Shown one piece after another: positions 23,737 to 37,180 of a DNA stretch of 64,000 nt. The DNA is from Siphonodentalium dalli. Its lineage: Eukaryota; Mollusca; Scaphopoda; Gadilida; Siphonodentaliidae. The stretch's first letter is position 1; each line of letters begins with the position of its first letter. Both the position numbers and the translations under genes were made by a program. The stretch lies in the NCBI GenBank assembly GCA_032622095.1, contig CP136061.1, forward strand, positions 36,705,797 to 36,769,796, given 5' to 3'. The notes beneath the pieces are model-generated. The model was not told the DNA's origin. It saw only the letters and a program-made list of their open reading frames with translations, and made no database searches.

Positions 23737-26700
23737 TAAGGTATGTAAGATTTAAATAGGAATAAGGTATGTAAGATTTAAATAGGAATAAGGTATGTAA
23801 GATTTAAATAGGAATAAGGTATGTAAGATTTAAATAGGAATAAGGTATGTAAGATTTAAATAGGAATAAGGTATGTAAGATGGTAAATAGGAATAAGGTA
23901 TGTAAGATTTAAATAGGAATAAGGTATGTAAGATTTAAATAGGAATAAGGTATGTAAGATGGTAAATAGGAATAAGGTATGTAAGATTTAAATAGGAATA
24001 AGGTATGTAAGATTTAAATAGAAGTAAGGTATGTAAGATTTAAATAGGAATAAGGTATGTAAGATTTAAATAGGAATAAGGTATGTAAGATTTATATAGG
24101 AATAAGGTATGTAAGATGGTAAATAGGAATAAGGTATGTAAGATTTAAATAGGAATAAGGTATGTAAGATTTAAATAGGAATAAGGTATGTAAGATTTAA
24201 ATAGGAATAAGGTATGTAAGATGGTAAATAGGAATAAGGTATGTAAGATTTATATAGGAATAAGGTATGTAAGATTTAAATAGGAATAAGGTATGTAAGA
24301 TTTAAATAGGAATAAGGTATGTAAGATTTATATAGGAATAAGGTATGTAAGATTTAAATAGGAATAAGGTATGTAAGATTTAAATAGGAATAAGGTATGT
24401 AAGATTTATATAGGAATAAGGTATGTAAGATTTAAATAGGAATAAGGTATGTAAGATTTAAATAGGAATAAGGTATGTAAGATTTAACTAGAAATAAGGT
24501 ATGTAAGATTTAAATAGGAATAAGGTATGTAAGATTTAACTAGGTATAAGGTATGTAAGATTTAACTAGGAATAAGGTATGTAAGTTTTAAATAGGAATA
24601 AGGTATGTAAGATTTAAATAGGAATAAGGTATGTAAGATTTAACTAGAAATAAGGTATGTAAGATTTAAATAGGAATAAGGTATGTAAGATTAAAATAGG
24701 AATAAGGTATGTAAGATTTATATAGGAATAAGGTATGTAAGATTTAACTAGAAATAAGGTATGTAAGATTTAAATAGGAATAAGGTATGTAAGATTTAAC
24801 TAGAAATAAGGTATGTAAGATTTAACTAGGTATAAGGTATGTAAGATTTAACTAGGAATAAGGTATGTAAGATTTAAATAGGAATAAGGTATGTAAGATT
24901 TAAATAGGAATAAGGTATGTAAGATGGTAAATAGGAATAAGGTATGTAAGATTTAAATAGGAATAAGGTATGTAAGATGGTAAATAGGAACAAGGTATGT
25001 AAGATTTAACTAGAAATAAGGTATGTAAGATTTAAATAGGAATAAGGTATGTAAGATTTAACTAGGTATAAGGTATGTAAGATTTAACTAGGAATAAGGT
25101 ATGTAAGATTTATATAGGAATAAGGTATGTAAGATTTAACTAGAAATAAGGTATGTAAGATTTAACTAGAAATAAGGTATGTAAGATTTAAATAGGAATA
25201 AGGTATGTAAGATTTAACTAGAAATAAGGTATGTAAGATTTAAATAGGAATAAGGTATGTAAGATTTAAATAGGAATATGGTATGTAAGAATTAACTAGA
25301 AATAAGGTATGTAAGATTTAAACTAGAAATAAGGTATGTAAGATTTAAATAGGAATAAGGTATGTAAGATTTAACTAGGAATAAGGTATGTAAGATTTAA
25401 ATAGGAATAAGGTATGTAAGATTTAAATAGGAATAAGGTATGTAAGATTAAACTAGAAATAAGGTATGTAAGATTTATATAGGAATAAGGTATGTAAGAT
25501 TTATATAGGAATAAGGTATGTAAGATTTAACTAGAAATAAGGTATGTAAGATTTAAACAGGAATAAGGTATGTAAGATTTATATAGGAATAAGGTATGTA
25601 AGATTTAACTAGAAATAAGGTATGTAAGATTTAACTAGAAATAAGGTATGTAAGATTTAAATAGGAATAAGGTATGTAAGATTTAACTAGAAATAAGGTA
25701 TGTAAGATTTATATAGGAATAAGGTATGTAAGATTTTATATAGGAATAAGGTATGTAAGATTTAACTAGAAATAAGGTATGTAAGATTTAAACAGGAATA
25801 AGGTATGTAAGATTTATATAGGAATAAGGTATGTAAGATTTAAATAGGAATAAGGTATGTAAGATTTAAATAGGAATAAGGTATGTAAGATTTAAATAGG
25901 AATAAGGTATGTAAGATTTAAATAGGAATAAGGTATGTAAGATTTAAATAGGAATAAGAGGTATGTAAGATTTAAATAGGAATAAGGTATGTAAGATTTA
26001 ACTAGAAATAAGGTATGTAAGATTTAACTAGAAATAAGGTATGTAAGATTTAAATAGGAATAAGGTATGTAAGATTTATATAGGAATAAGGTATGTAAGA
26101 TTTAAATAGGAATAAGGTATGTAAGATTTAAATAGGAATAAGGTATGTAAGATTTAAATAGGAATAAGGTATGTAAGATTTAAATAGGAATAAGGTATGT
26201 AAGATTTAAATAGGAATAAGGTATGTAAGATTTAAATAGGAATAAGGTATGTAAGATTTAACTAGAAATAAGGTATGTAAGATTTAAATAGGAATAAGGG
26301 TATGTAAGAATTTATATAGGAATAAGGTATGTAAGATTTAAATAGGAATAAGGTATGTAAGATTTAACTAGGTATAAGGTATGTAAGATTTAACTAGAAA
26401 TAAGGTATGTAAGATTTAAATAGGAATAAGGTATGTAAGATTTAACTAGGAATAAGGTATATAAGATTTAAATAGGAATAAGGTATGTAAGATTTAAATA
26501 GGAATAAGGTATGTAAGATTTAACTAGAAATAAGGTATGTAAGATTTAAATAGGAATAAGGTATGTAAGATTTAACTAGAAATAAGGTATGTAAGATTTA
26601 ACTAGAAATAAGGTATGTAAGATTTAAATAGGAATAAAGGTATGTAAGATTTATATAGGAATAAGGTATGTAAGATTTAAATAGGAATAAGGTATGTAAG

Positions 26701-29700
26701 ATTTAAATAGGAATAAGGTATGTAAGATTTAACTAGAAATAAGGTATGTAAGATTTAACTAGAAATAAGGTATGTAAGATTTAAATAGGAATAAGGTATG
26801 TAAGATTTATATAGGAATAAGGTATGTAAGATTTAAATAGGAATAAGGTATGTAAGATTTAAAATAGGAATAAGGTATGTAAGATTTAAATAGGAATAAG
26901 GTATGTAGATTTAAATAGGAATAAGGTATGTAAGATTTAAATAGGAATAAGGTATGTAAGATTTAAATAGGAATAAGGTATGTAAGATTTAAATAGGAAT
27001 AAGGTATGTAAGATTTATATAGGAATAAGGTATGTAAGATTTAAATAGGAATAAGGTATGTAAGATTTAACTAGGTATAAGGTATGTAAGATTTAAATAG
27101 GAATAAGGTATGTAAGATTTAACTAGAAATAAGGTATGTAAGATTTAAATAGGAATATGGTATGTAAGATTTAAATAGGAATAAGGTATGTAAGATTTAT
27201 ATAGGAATAAGGTATGTAAGATTTAAATAGGAATAAGGTATGTAAGATTTAACTAGAAATAAGGTATGTAAGATTTAAATAGGAATAAGGTATGTAAGAT
27301 TTAAATAGGAATAAGGTATGTAAGATTTAACTAGAAATAAGGTATGTAAGATTTAAATAGGAATAAGGTATGTAAGATTTAAATAGGAATAAGGTATGTA
27401 AGATTTAACTAGAAATAAGGTATGTAAGATTTAACTAGAAATAAGGTATGTAAGATGGGTAAATAGGAATAAGGTATGTAAGATTTAACTAGGAATAAGG
27501 TATGTAAGATTTAAATAGGAATAAGGTATGTAAGATTTAACTAGAAATAAGGTATGTAAGATTTATATAGGAATAAGGTATGTAAGATTTAAATAGGAAT
27601 AAGGTATGTAAGATTTAACTAGAAATAAGGTATGTAAGATTTAAATAGGAATAAGGTATGTAAGATTTAAATAGGAATAAGGTATGTAAGATTTAACTAG
27701 AAATAAGGTATGTAAGATTTAAATAGGAATAAGGTATGTAAGATTTAAATAGGAATAAGGTATGTAAGATTTAACTAGAAATAAGGTATGTAAGATTTAA
27801 ATAGGAATAAGGTATGTAAGATTTAAATAGGAATAAGGTATGTAAGATTTAACTAGAAATAAGGTATGTAAGATTTAACTAGAAGTAAGGTATGTAAGAT
27901 TTAAATAGGAATAAGGTATGTAAGATTTAAATAGCAATAAGGTATGTAAGATTTATATAGGAATAAGGTATGTAAGATTTAAATAGGAATAAGGTATGTA
28001 AGATTTAACTAGAAATAAGGTATGTAAGATTTAACTAGGAATAAGGTATGTAAGATTTAAATAGGAATAAGGTATGTAAGATTTAAATAGGAATAAGGTA
28101 TGTAAGATTTAAATAGGAATAAGGTATGTAAGATTTAACTAGAAATAAGGTATGTAAGATTTAACTAGAAATAAGGTATGTAAGATTTATATAGGAATAA
28201 GGTATGTAAGATTTAAATAGGAGTAAGGTATGTAAGATTTAAATAGGAATAAGGTATGTAAGATTTAAACAGGAATAAGGTATGTAAGATTTAACTAGGA
28301 ATAAGGTATGTAAGATTTAACTAGAAATAAGGTATGTAAGATTTAACTAGAAATAAGGTATGTAAGATTTAACTAGAAATAAGGTATATAAGATTTAACT
28401 AGAAATAAGGTATGTAAGATTTAAATAGGAATAAGGTATGTAAGATTTAACTAGAAATAAGGTATGTAAGATTTAAATAGGAATAAGGTATGTAAGATTT
28501 AACTAGGAATAAGGTATGTAAGATTTAAATAGGAATAAGGTATGTAAGATTTAACTAGGTATAAGGTATGTAAGATTTAACTAGAAATAAGGTATGTAAG
28601 ATTTAAACAGGAATAAGGTATGTAAGATTTATATAGGAATAAGGTATGTAAGATTTAAATAGGAATAAGGTATGTAAGATTTAAATAGGAATAAGGTATG
28701 TAAGATTTAACTAGAAATAAGGTATGTAAGATTTATATAGGAATAAGGTATGTAAGATTTAAATAGGAATAAGGTATATAAGATTTAAATAGGAATAAGG
28801 TATGTAAGATTTAACTAGAAATAAGGTATGTAAGATTTAACTAGGTATAAGGTATGTAAGATTTAAATAGGAATAAGGTATGTAAGATTTAACTAGGTAT
28901 AAGGTATGTAAGATTTAAATAGGAATAAGGTATGTAAGATTTAAATAGGAATAATGTATGTAAGATTTAAATAGGAATAAGGTATGTAAGATTTAAATAG
29001 GAATAAGGTATGTAAGATTTATATAGGAATAAGGTATGTAAGATTTATATAGGAATAAGGTATGTAAGATTTAACTAGAAATAAGGTATGTAAGATTTAT
29101 ATAGGAATAAGGTATGTAAGATTTAACTAGGAATAAGGTATGTAAGATTTAAATAGGAATAAGGTATGTAAGATTTAACTAGGAATAAGGTATGTAAGAT
29201 TTATATAGGAATAAGGTATGTAAGATTTAACTAGAAATAAGGTATGTAAGATTTAACTAGGTATAAGGTATGTAAGATTTAAATAGGAATAAGGTATGTA
29301 AGATTTAAATAGGAATAATGTATGTAAGATTTAAATAGGAATAAGGTATGTAAGATTTAAATAGGAATAAGGTATGTAAGATTTATATAGGAATAAGGTA
29401 TGTAAGATTTATATAGGAATAAGGTATGTAAGATTTAACTAGAAATAAGGTATGTAAGATTTATATAGGAATAAGGTATGTAAGATTTAACTAGGAATAA
29501 GGTATGTAAGATTTAAATAGGAATAAGGTATGTAAGATTTAACTAGGAATAAGGTATGTAAGATTTATATAGGAATAAGGTATGTAAGATTTAACTAGAA
29601 ATAAGGTATGTAAGATTTAAATAGGAATAAGGTATGTAAGATTTAAATAGGAATAAGGTATGTAAGATTTAACTAGAAATAAGGTATGTAAGATTTAAAT

Positions 29701-32099
29701 AGGAATAAGGTATGTAAGATTTAAATAGGAATAAGGTATGTAAGATTTAAATAGGAATAAGGTATGTAAGATTTATATAGGAATAAGGTATGTAAGATTT
29801 ATATAGGAATAAGGTATGTAAGATTTAACTAGAAATAAGGTATGTAAGATTTATATAGGAATAAGGTATGTAAGATTTAACTAGGAATAAGGTATGTAAG
29901 ATTTAAATAGGAATAAGGTATGTAAGATTTAACTAGGAATAAGGTATGTAAGATTTATATAGGAATAAGGTATGTAAGATTTAACTAGAAATAAGGTATG
30001 TAAGATTTAAATAGGAATAAGGTATGTAAGATTTAAATAGGAATAAGGTATGTAAGATTTAACTAGAAATAAGGTATGTAAGATTTAAATAGGAATAAGG
30101 TATGTAAGATTTAAATAGGAATAAGGTATGTAAGATTTAAATAGGAATAAGGTATGTAAGATTTAAATAGGAATAAGGTATGTAAGATTTAAATAGGAAT
30201 AATGTATGTAAGATTTAAATAGGAATAAGGTATGTAAGATTTAAATAGGAATAAGGTATGTAAGATTTATATAGGAATAAGGTATGTAAGATTTATATAG
30301 GAATAAGGTATGTAAGATTTAACTAGAAATAAGGTATGTAAGATTTATATAGGAATAAGGTATGTAAGATTTAACTAGGAATAAGGTATGTAAGATTTAA
30401 ATAGGAATAAGGTATGTAAGATTTAACTAGGAATAAGGTATGTAAGATTTATATAGGAATAAGGTATGTAAGATTTAACTAGAAATAAGGTATGTAAGAT
30501 TTAAATAGGAATAAGGTATGTAAGATTTAAATAGGAATAAGGTATGTAAGATTTAACTAGAAATAAGGTATGTAAGATTTAAATAGGAATAAGGTATGTA
30601 AGATTTAAATAGGAATAAGGTATGTAAGATTTAACTAGAAATAAGGTATGTAAGATTTAACTAGAAGTAAGGTATGTAAGATTTAAATAGGAATAAGGTA
30701 TGTAAGATTTAAATAGGAATAAGGTATGTAAGATTTATATAGGAATAAGGTATGTAAGATTTAAATAGGAATAAGGTATGTAAGATTTAACTAGAAATAA
30801 GGTATGTAAGATTTAACTAGGAATAAGGTATGTAAGATTTAAATAGGAATAAGGTATGTAAGATTTAAATAGGAATAAGGTATGTAAGATTTAAATAGGA
30901 ATAAGGTATGTAAGATTTAACTAGAAATAAGGTATGTAAGATTTAACTAGAAATAAGGTATGTAAGATTTATATAGGAATAAGGTATGTAAGATTTAAAT
31001 AGGAGTAAGGTATGTAAGATTTAAATAGGAATAAGGTATGTAAGATTTAAACAGGAATAAGGTATGTAAGATTTAACTAGGAATAAGGTATGTAAGATTT
31101 AACTAGAAATAAGGTATGTAAGATTTAACTAGAAATAAGGTATGTAAGATTTAACTAGGAATAAGGTATATAAGATTTAACTAGAAATAAGGTATGTAAG
31201 ATTTAAATAGGAATAAGGTATGTAAGATTTAAATAGGAATAAGGTATGTAAGATTTAAATAGGAATAAGGTATGTAAGATTTAAATAGGAATAATGTATG
31301 TAAGATTTAAATAGGAATAAGGTATGTAAGATTTAAATAGGAATAAGGTATGTAAGATTTATATAGGAATAAGGTATGTAAGATTTAACTAGAAATAAGG
31401 TATGTAAGATTTAACTAGGAATAAGGTATGTAAGATTTATATAGGAATAAGGTATGTAAGATTTATATAGGAATAAGGTATGTAAGATTTAACTAGAAAT
31501 AAGGTATGTAAGATTTATATAGGAATAAGGTATGTAAGATTTAACTAGGAATAAGGTATGTAAGATTTAAATAGGAATAAGGTATGTAAGATTTAACTAG
31601 GAATAAGGTATGTAAGATTTATATAGGAATAAGGTATGTAAGATTTAACTAGAAATAAGGTATGTAAGATTTAAATAGGAATAAGGTATGTAAGATTTAA
31701 CTAGAAATAAGGTATGTAAGATTTAAATAGGAATAAGGTATGTAAGATTTAACTAGAAATAAGGTATGTAAGATTTATATAGGAATAAGGTATGTAAGAT
31801 TTATATAGGAATAAGGTATGTAAGATTTAACTAGAAATAAGGTATGTAAGATTTATATAGGAATAAGGTATGTAAGATTTAACTAGGAATAAGGTATGTA
31901 AGATTTAAATAGGAATAAGGTATGTAAGATTTATATAGGAATAAGGTATGTAAGATTTAACTAGAAATAAGGTATGTAAGATTTAAATAGGAATAAGGTA
32001 TGTAAGATTTAACTAGAAATAAGGTATGTAAGATTTAACTAGAAATAAGGTATGTAAGATTTATATAGGAATAAGGTATGTAAGATTTAACTAGAAATA

Positions 32100-33880
32100 A
32101 GGTATGTAAGATTTAACTAGAAATAAGGTATGTAAGATTTAACTAGGAATAAGGTATATAAGATTTAACTAGAAATAAGGTATGTAAGATTTAAATAGGA
32201 ATAAGGTATGTAAGATTTAACTAGAAATAAGGTATGTAAGATTTAAATAGGAATAAGGTATGTAAGATTTAAATAGGAATAAGGTATGTAAGATTTAAAT
32301 AGGAATAAGGTATGTAAGATTTAACTAGGAATAAGGTATGTAAGATTTATATAGGAATAAGGTATGTAAGATTTAACTAGAAATAAGGTATGTAAGATTT
32401 ATATAGGAATAAGGTATGTAAGATTTATATAGGAATAAGGTATGTAAGATTTAACTAGGAATAAGGTATGTAAGATTTAAATAGGAATAAGGTATGTAAG
32501 ATTTATATAGGAATAAGGTATGTAAGATTTAACTAGAAATAAGGTATGTAAGATTTATATAGGAATAAGGTATGTAAGATTTATATAGGAATAAGGTATG
32601 TAAGATTTAACTAGGAATAAGGTATGTAAGATTTAAATAGGAATAAGGTATGTAAGATTTATATAGGAATAAGGTATGTAAGATTTAACTAGAAATAAGG
32701 TATGTAAGATTTAACTAGAAATAAGGTATGTAAGATTTAACTAGAAATAAGGTATGTAAGATTTAAATAGGAATAAGGTATGTAAGATTTAACTAGAAAT
32801 AAGGTATGTAAGATTTAACTAGAAATAAGGTATGTAAGATTTATATAGGAATAAGGTATGTAAGATTTAACTAGAAATAAGGTATGTAAGATTTAACTAG
32901 AAATAAGGTATGTAAGATTTAACTAGAAATAAGGTATGTAAGATTTATATAGGAATAAGGTATGTAAGATTTAACTAGAAATAAGGTATGTAAGATTTAA
33001 CTAGAAATAAGGTATGTAAGATTTAACTAGAAATAAGGTATGTAAGATTTAACTAGAAATAAGGTATGTAAGATTTATATAGGAATAAGGTATGTAAGAT
33101 TTAACTAGAAATAAGGTATGTAAGATTTAACTAGAAATAAGGTATGTAAGATTTAAATAGGAATAAGGTATGTAAGATTTAACTAGAAATAAGGTATGTA
33201 AGATTTAACTAGAAATAAGGTATGTAAGATTTATATAGGAATAAGGTATGTAAGATTTAACTAGAAATAAGGTATGTAAGATTTAACTAGAAATAAGGTA
33301 TGTAAGATTTAACTAGGAATAAGGTATATAAGATTTAACTAGAAATAAGGTATGTAAGATTTAAATAGGAATAAGGTATGTAAGATTTAACTAGAAATAA
33401 GGTATGTAAGATTTAAATAGGAATAAGGTATGTAAGATTTAAATAGGAATAAGGTATGTAAGATTTAAATAGGAATAAGGTATGTAAGATTTAACTAGGA
33501 ATAAGGTATGTAAGATTTATATAGGAATAAGGTATGTAAGATTTAACTAGAAATAAGGTATGTAAGATTTATATAGGAATAAGGTATGTAAGATTTATAT
33601 AGGAATAAGGTATGTAAGATTTAACTAGGAATAAGGTATGTAAGATTTAAATAGGAATAAGGTATGTAAGATTTATATAGGAATAAGGTATGTAAGATTT
33701 AACTAGAAATAAGGTATGTAAGATTTATATAGGAATAAGGTATGTAAGATTTATATAGGAATAAGGTATGTAAGATTTAACTAGGAATAAGGTATGTAAG
33801 ATTTAAATAGGAATAAGGTATGTAAGATTTATATAGGAATAAGGTATGTAAGATTTAACTAGAAATAAGGTATGTAAGAT
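32100..33880 (+). repeat. 1,170 bp higher-order repeat of 45 monomers
   Basis: The rare monomer with GGTATATAAG at 32153 returns at 33323, 1,170 bp (45 x 26) later, and the variant order from about 32100 to 32710 is the same as from 33270 to 33880 by direct reading. Related occurrences at 31165 (988 bp earlier, 38 monomers) and 34466 (44 monomers with one base lost) show unequal copy numbers of the same block. Confidence 0.8.
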
Positions 33881-36800
33881 TTAACTAGGAATAAGGTATG
33901 TAAGATTTATATAGGAATAAGGTATGTAAGATTTAAATAGGAATAAGGTATGTAAGATTTAACTAGGAATAAGGTATGTAAGATTTATATAGGAATAAGG
34001 TATGTAAGATTTAAATAGGAATAAGGTATGTAAGATTTAAATAGGAATAAGGTATGTAAGATTTAAATAGCAGTAAGGTATGTAAGATTTAAATAGCAGT
34101 AAGGTATGTAAGATTTAAATAGGAATAAGGTATGTAAGATTTAAATAGCAGTAAGGTATGTAAGATTTAAATAGGAATAAGGTATGTAAGATTTAACTAG
34201 GAATAAGGTATGTAAGATTTAAATAGGAATAAGGTATGTAAGATTTAAATAGAAGTAAGGTATGTAAGATTTAACTAGAAGTAAGGTATGTAGATTTAAC
34301 TAGGAATAAGGTATGTAAGATTTATATAGGAATAAGGTATGTAAGATTTATATAGGAATAAGGTATGTAAGATTTATATAGGAATAAGGTATGTAAGATT
34401 TAACTAGGAATAAGGTATGTAAGATTTAACTAGAAATAAGGTATGTAAGATTTAACTAGGAATAAGGTATATAAGATTTAACTAGAAATAAGGTATGTAA
34501 GATTTAAATAGGAATAAGGTATGTAAGATTTAACTAGGAATAAGGTATGTAAGATTTAACTAGAAATAAGGTATGTAAGATTTAAATAGGAATAAGGTAT
34601 GTAAGATTTAAATAGGAATAAGGTATGTAAGATTTAAATAGGAATAAGGTATGTAAGATTTAACTAGGAATAAGGTATGTAAGATTTATATAGGAATAAG
34701 GTATGTAAGATTTAACTAGAAATAAGGTATGTAAGATTTAAATAGGAATAAGGTATGTAAGATTTAAATAGGAATAAGGTATGTAAGATTTAACTAGAAA
34801 TAAGGTATGTAAGATTTATATAGGAATAAGGTATGTAAGATTTAAATAGGAATAAGGTATGTATGATTTAACTAGGAATAAGGTATGTAAGATTTATATA
34901 GGAATAAGGTATGTAAGATTTAAATAGGAATAAGGTATGTAAGATTTAAATAGGAATAAGGTATGTAAGATTTAAATAGAAGTAAGGTATGTAAGATTTA
35001 ACTAGAAATAAGGTATGTAAGATTTAAATAGGAATAAGGTATGTAAGATTTAAATAGGAATAAGGTATGTAAGATTTAACTAGAAATAAGGTATGTAAGA
35101 TTTAACTAGAAATAAGGTATGTAAGATTTAAATAGGAATAAGGTATGTAAGATTTATATAGGAATAAGGTATGTAAGATTTAAATAGAAGTAAGGTATGT
35201 AAGATTTAACTAGAAATAAGGTATGTAAGATTTAACTAGAAATAAGGTATGTAAGATTTAACTAGAAATAAGGTATGTAAGATTTAAATAGGAATAAGGT
35301 ATGTAAGATTTATATAGGAATAAGGTATGTAAGATTTATATAGGAATAAGGTATGTAAGATTTAACTAGAAGTAAGGTATGTAAGATTTAACTAGAAGTA
35401 AGGTATGTAAGATTTAACTAGAAATAAGGTATGTAAGATTTAAATAGGAATAAGGTATGTAAGATTTAAATAGGAATAAGGTATGTAAGATTTAAATAGG
35501 AATAAGGTATGTAAGATTTAAATAGGAATAAGGTATGTAAGATTTAAATAGGAATAAGGTATGTAAGATTTAAATAGGAATAAGGTATGTAAGATTTAAA
35601 TAGGAATAAGGTATGTAAGATTTATATAGGAATAAGGTATGTAAGATCTAACTAGAAATAAGGTATGTAAGATTTAAATAGGAATAAGGTATGTAAGATT
35701 TAACTAGAAATAAGGTATGTAAGATTTATATAGGAATAAGGTATGTAAGATTTAAATAGGAATAAGGTATGTAAGATTTATATAGGAATAAGGTATGTAA
35801 GATTTAAATAGAAATAAGGTATGTAAGATTTAAATAGAAGTAAGGTATGTAAGATTTAACTAGAAGTAAGGTATGTAAGATTTAACTAGGAATAAGGTAT
35901 GTAAGATTTAAATAGGAATAAGGTATGTAAGATTTATATAGGAATAAGGTATGTAAGATTTAACTAGGAATAAGGTATGTAAGATTTATATAGGAATAAG
36001 GTATGTAAGATTTAAATAGGAATAAGGTATGTAAGATTTAAATAGAAGTAAGGTATGTAAGATTTAACTAGAAGTAAGGTATGTAAGATTTAACTAGAAA
36101 TAAGGTATGTAAGATTTAAATAGGAATAAGGTATGTAAGATTTAAATAGGAATAAGGTATGTAAGATTTAAATAGGAATAAGGTATGTAAGATTTATATA
36201 GGAATAAGGTATGTAAGATTTAAATAGAAGTAAGGTATGTAAGATTTAACTAGAAATAAGGTATGTAAGATTTAAATAGGAATAAGGTATGTAAGATTTA
36301 TATAGGAATAAGGTATGTAAGATTTAACTAGAAGTAAGGTATGTAAGATTTAACTAGAAGTAAGGTATGTAAGATTTAACTAGAAATAAGGTATGTAAGA
36401 TTTAAATAGGAATAAGGTATGTAAGATTTAAATAGGAATAAGGTATGTAAGATTTAAATAGGAATAAGGTATGTAAGATTTAAATAGGAATAAGGTATGT
36501 AAGATTTAAATAGGAATAAGGTATGTAAGATTTAAATAGGAATAAGGTATGTAAGATTTATATAGGAATAAGGTATGTAAGATCTAACTAGAAATAAGGT
36601 ATGTAAGATTTAAATAGGAATAAGGTATGTAAGATTTATATAGGAATAAGGTATGTAAGATTTATATAGGAATAAGGTATGTAAGATTTAACTAGGAATA
36701 AGGTATGTAAGATTTAACTAGGAATAAGGTATGTAAGATTGTAAATAGGAATAAGGTATGTAAGATTTAACTAGGAATAAGGTATGTAAGATTTAACTAG

Positions 36801-36897
36801 GAATAAGGTATGTAAGATTTATATAGGAATAAGGTATGTAAGATTTAAATAGGAATAAGGTATGTAAGATTTAAATAGGAATAAGGTATGTAAGATT

Positions 36898-37180
36898 TAT
36901 ATAGGAATAAGGTATGTAAGATTTATATAGGAATAAGGTATGTAAGATTTATATAGGAATAAGGTATGTAAGATTTATATAGGAATAAGGTATGTAAGAT
37001 TTATATAGGAATAAGGTATGTAAGATTTATATAGGAATAAGGTATGTAAGATTTATATAGGAATAAGGTATGTAAGATTTATATAGGAATAAGGTATGTA
37101 AGATTTATATAGGAATAAGGTATGTAAGATTTATATAGGAATAAGGTATGTAAGATTTATATAGGAATAAGGTATGTAAG
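36898..37180 (+). repeat. Run of 11 identical TTATATAGG monomers
   Basis: Eleven consecutive monomers have TATATAGG at exact 26 bp spacing (36898 to 37158), in a region otherwise mixed. It looks like a recent local expansion. Confidence 0.8.
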
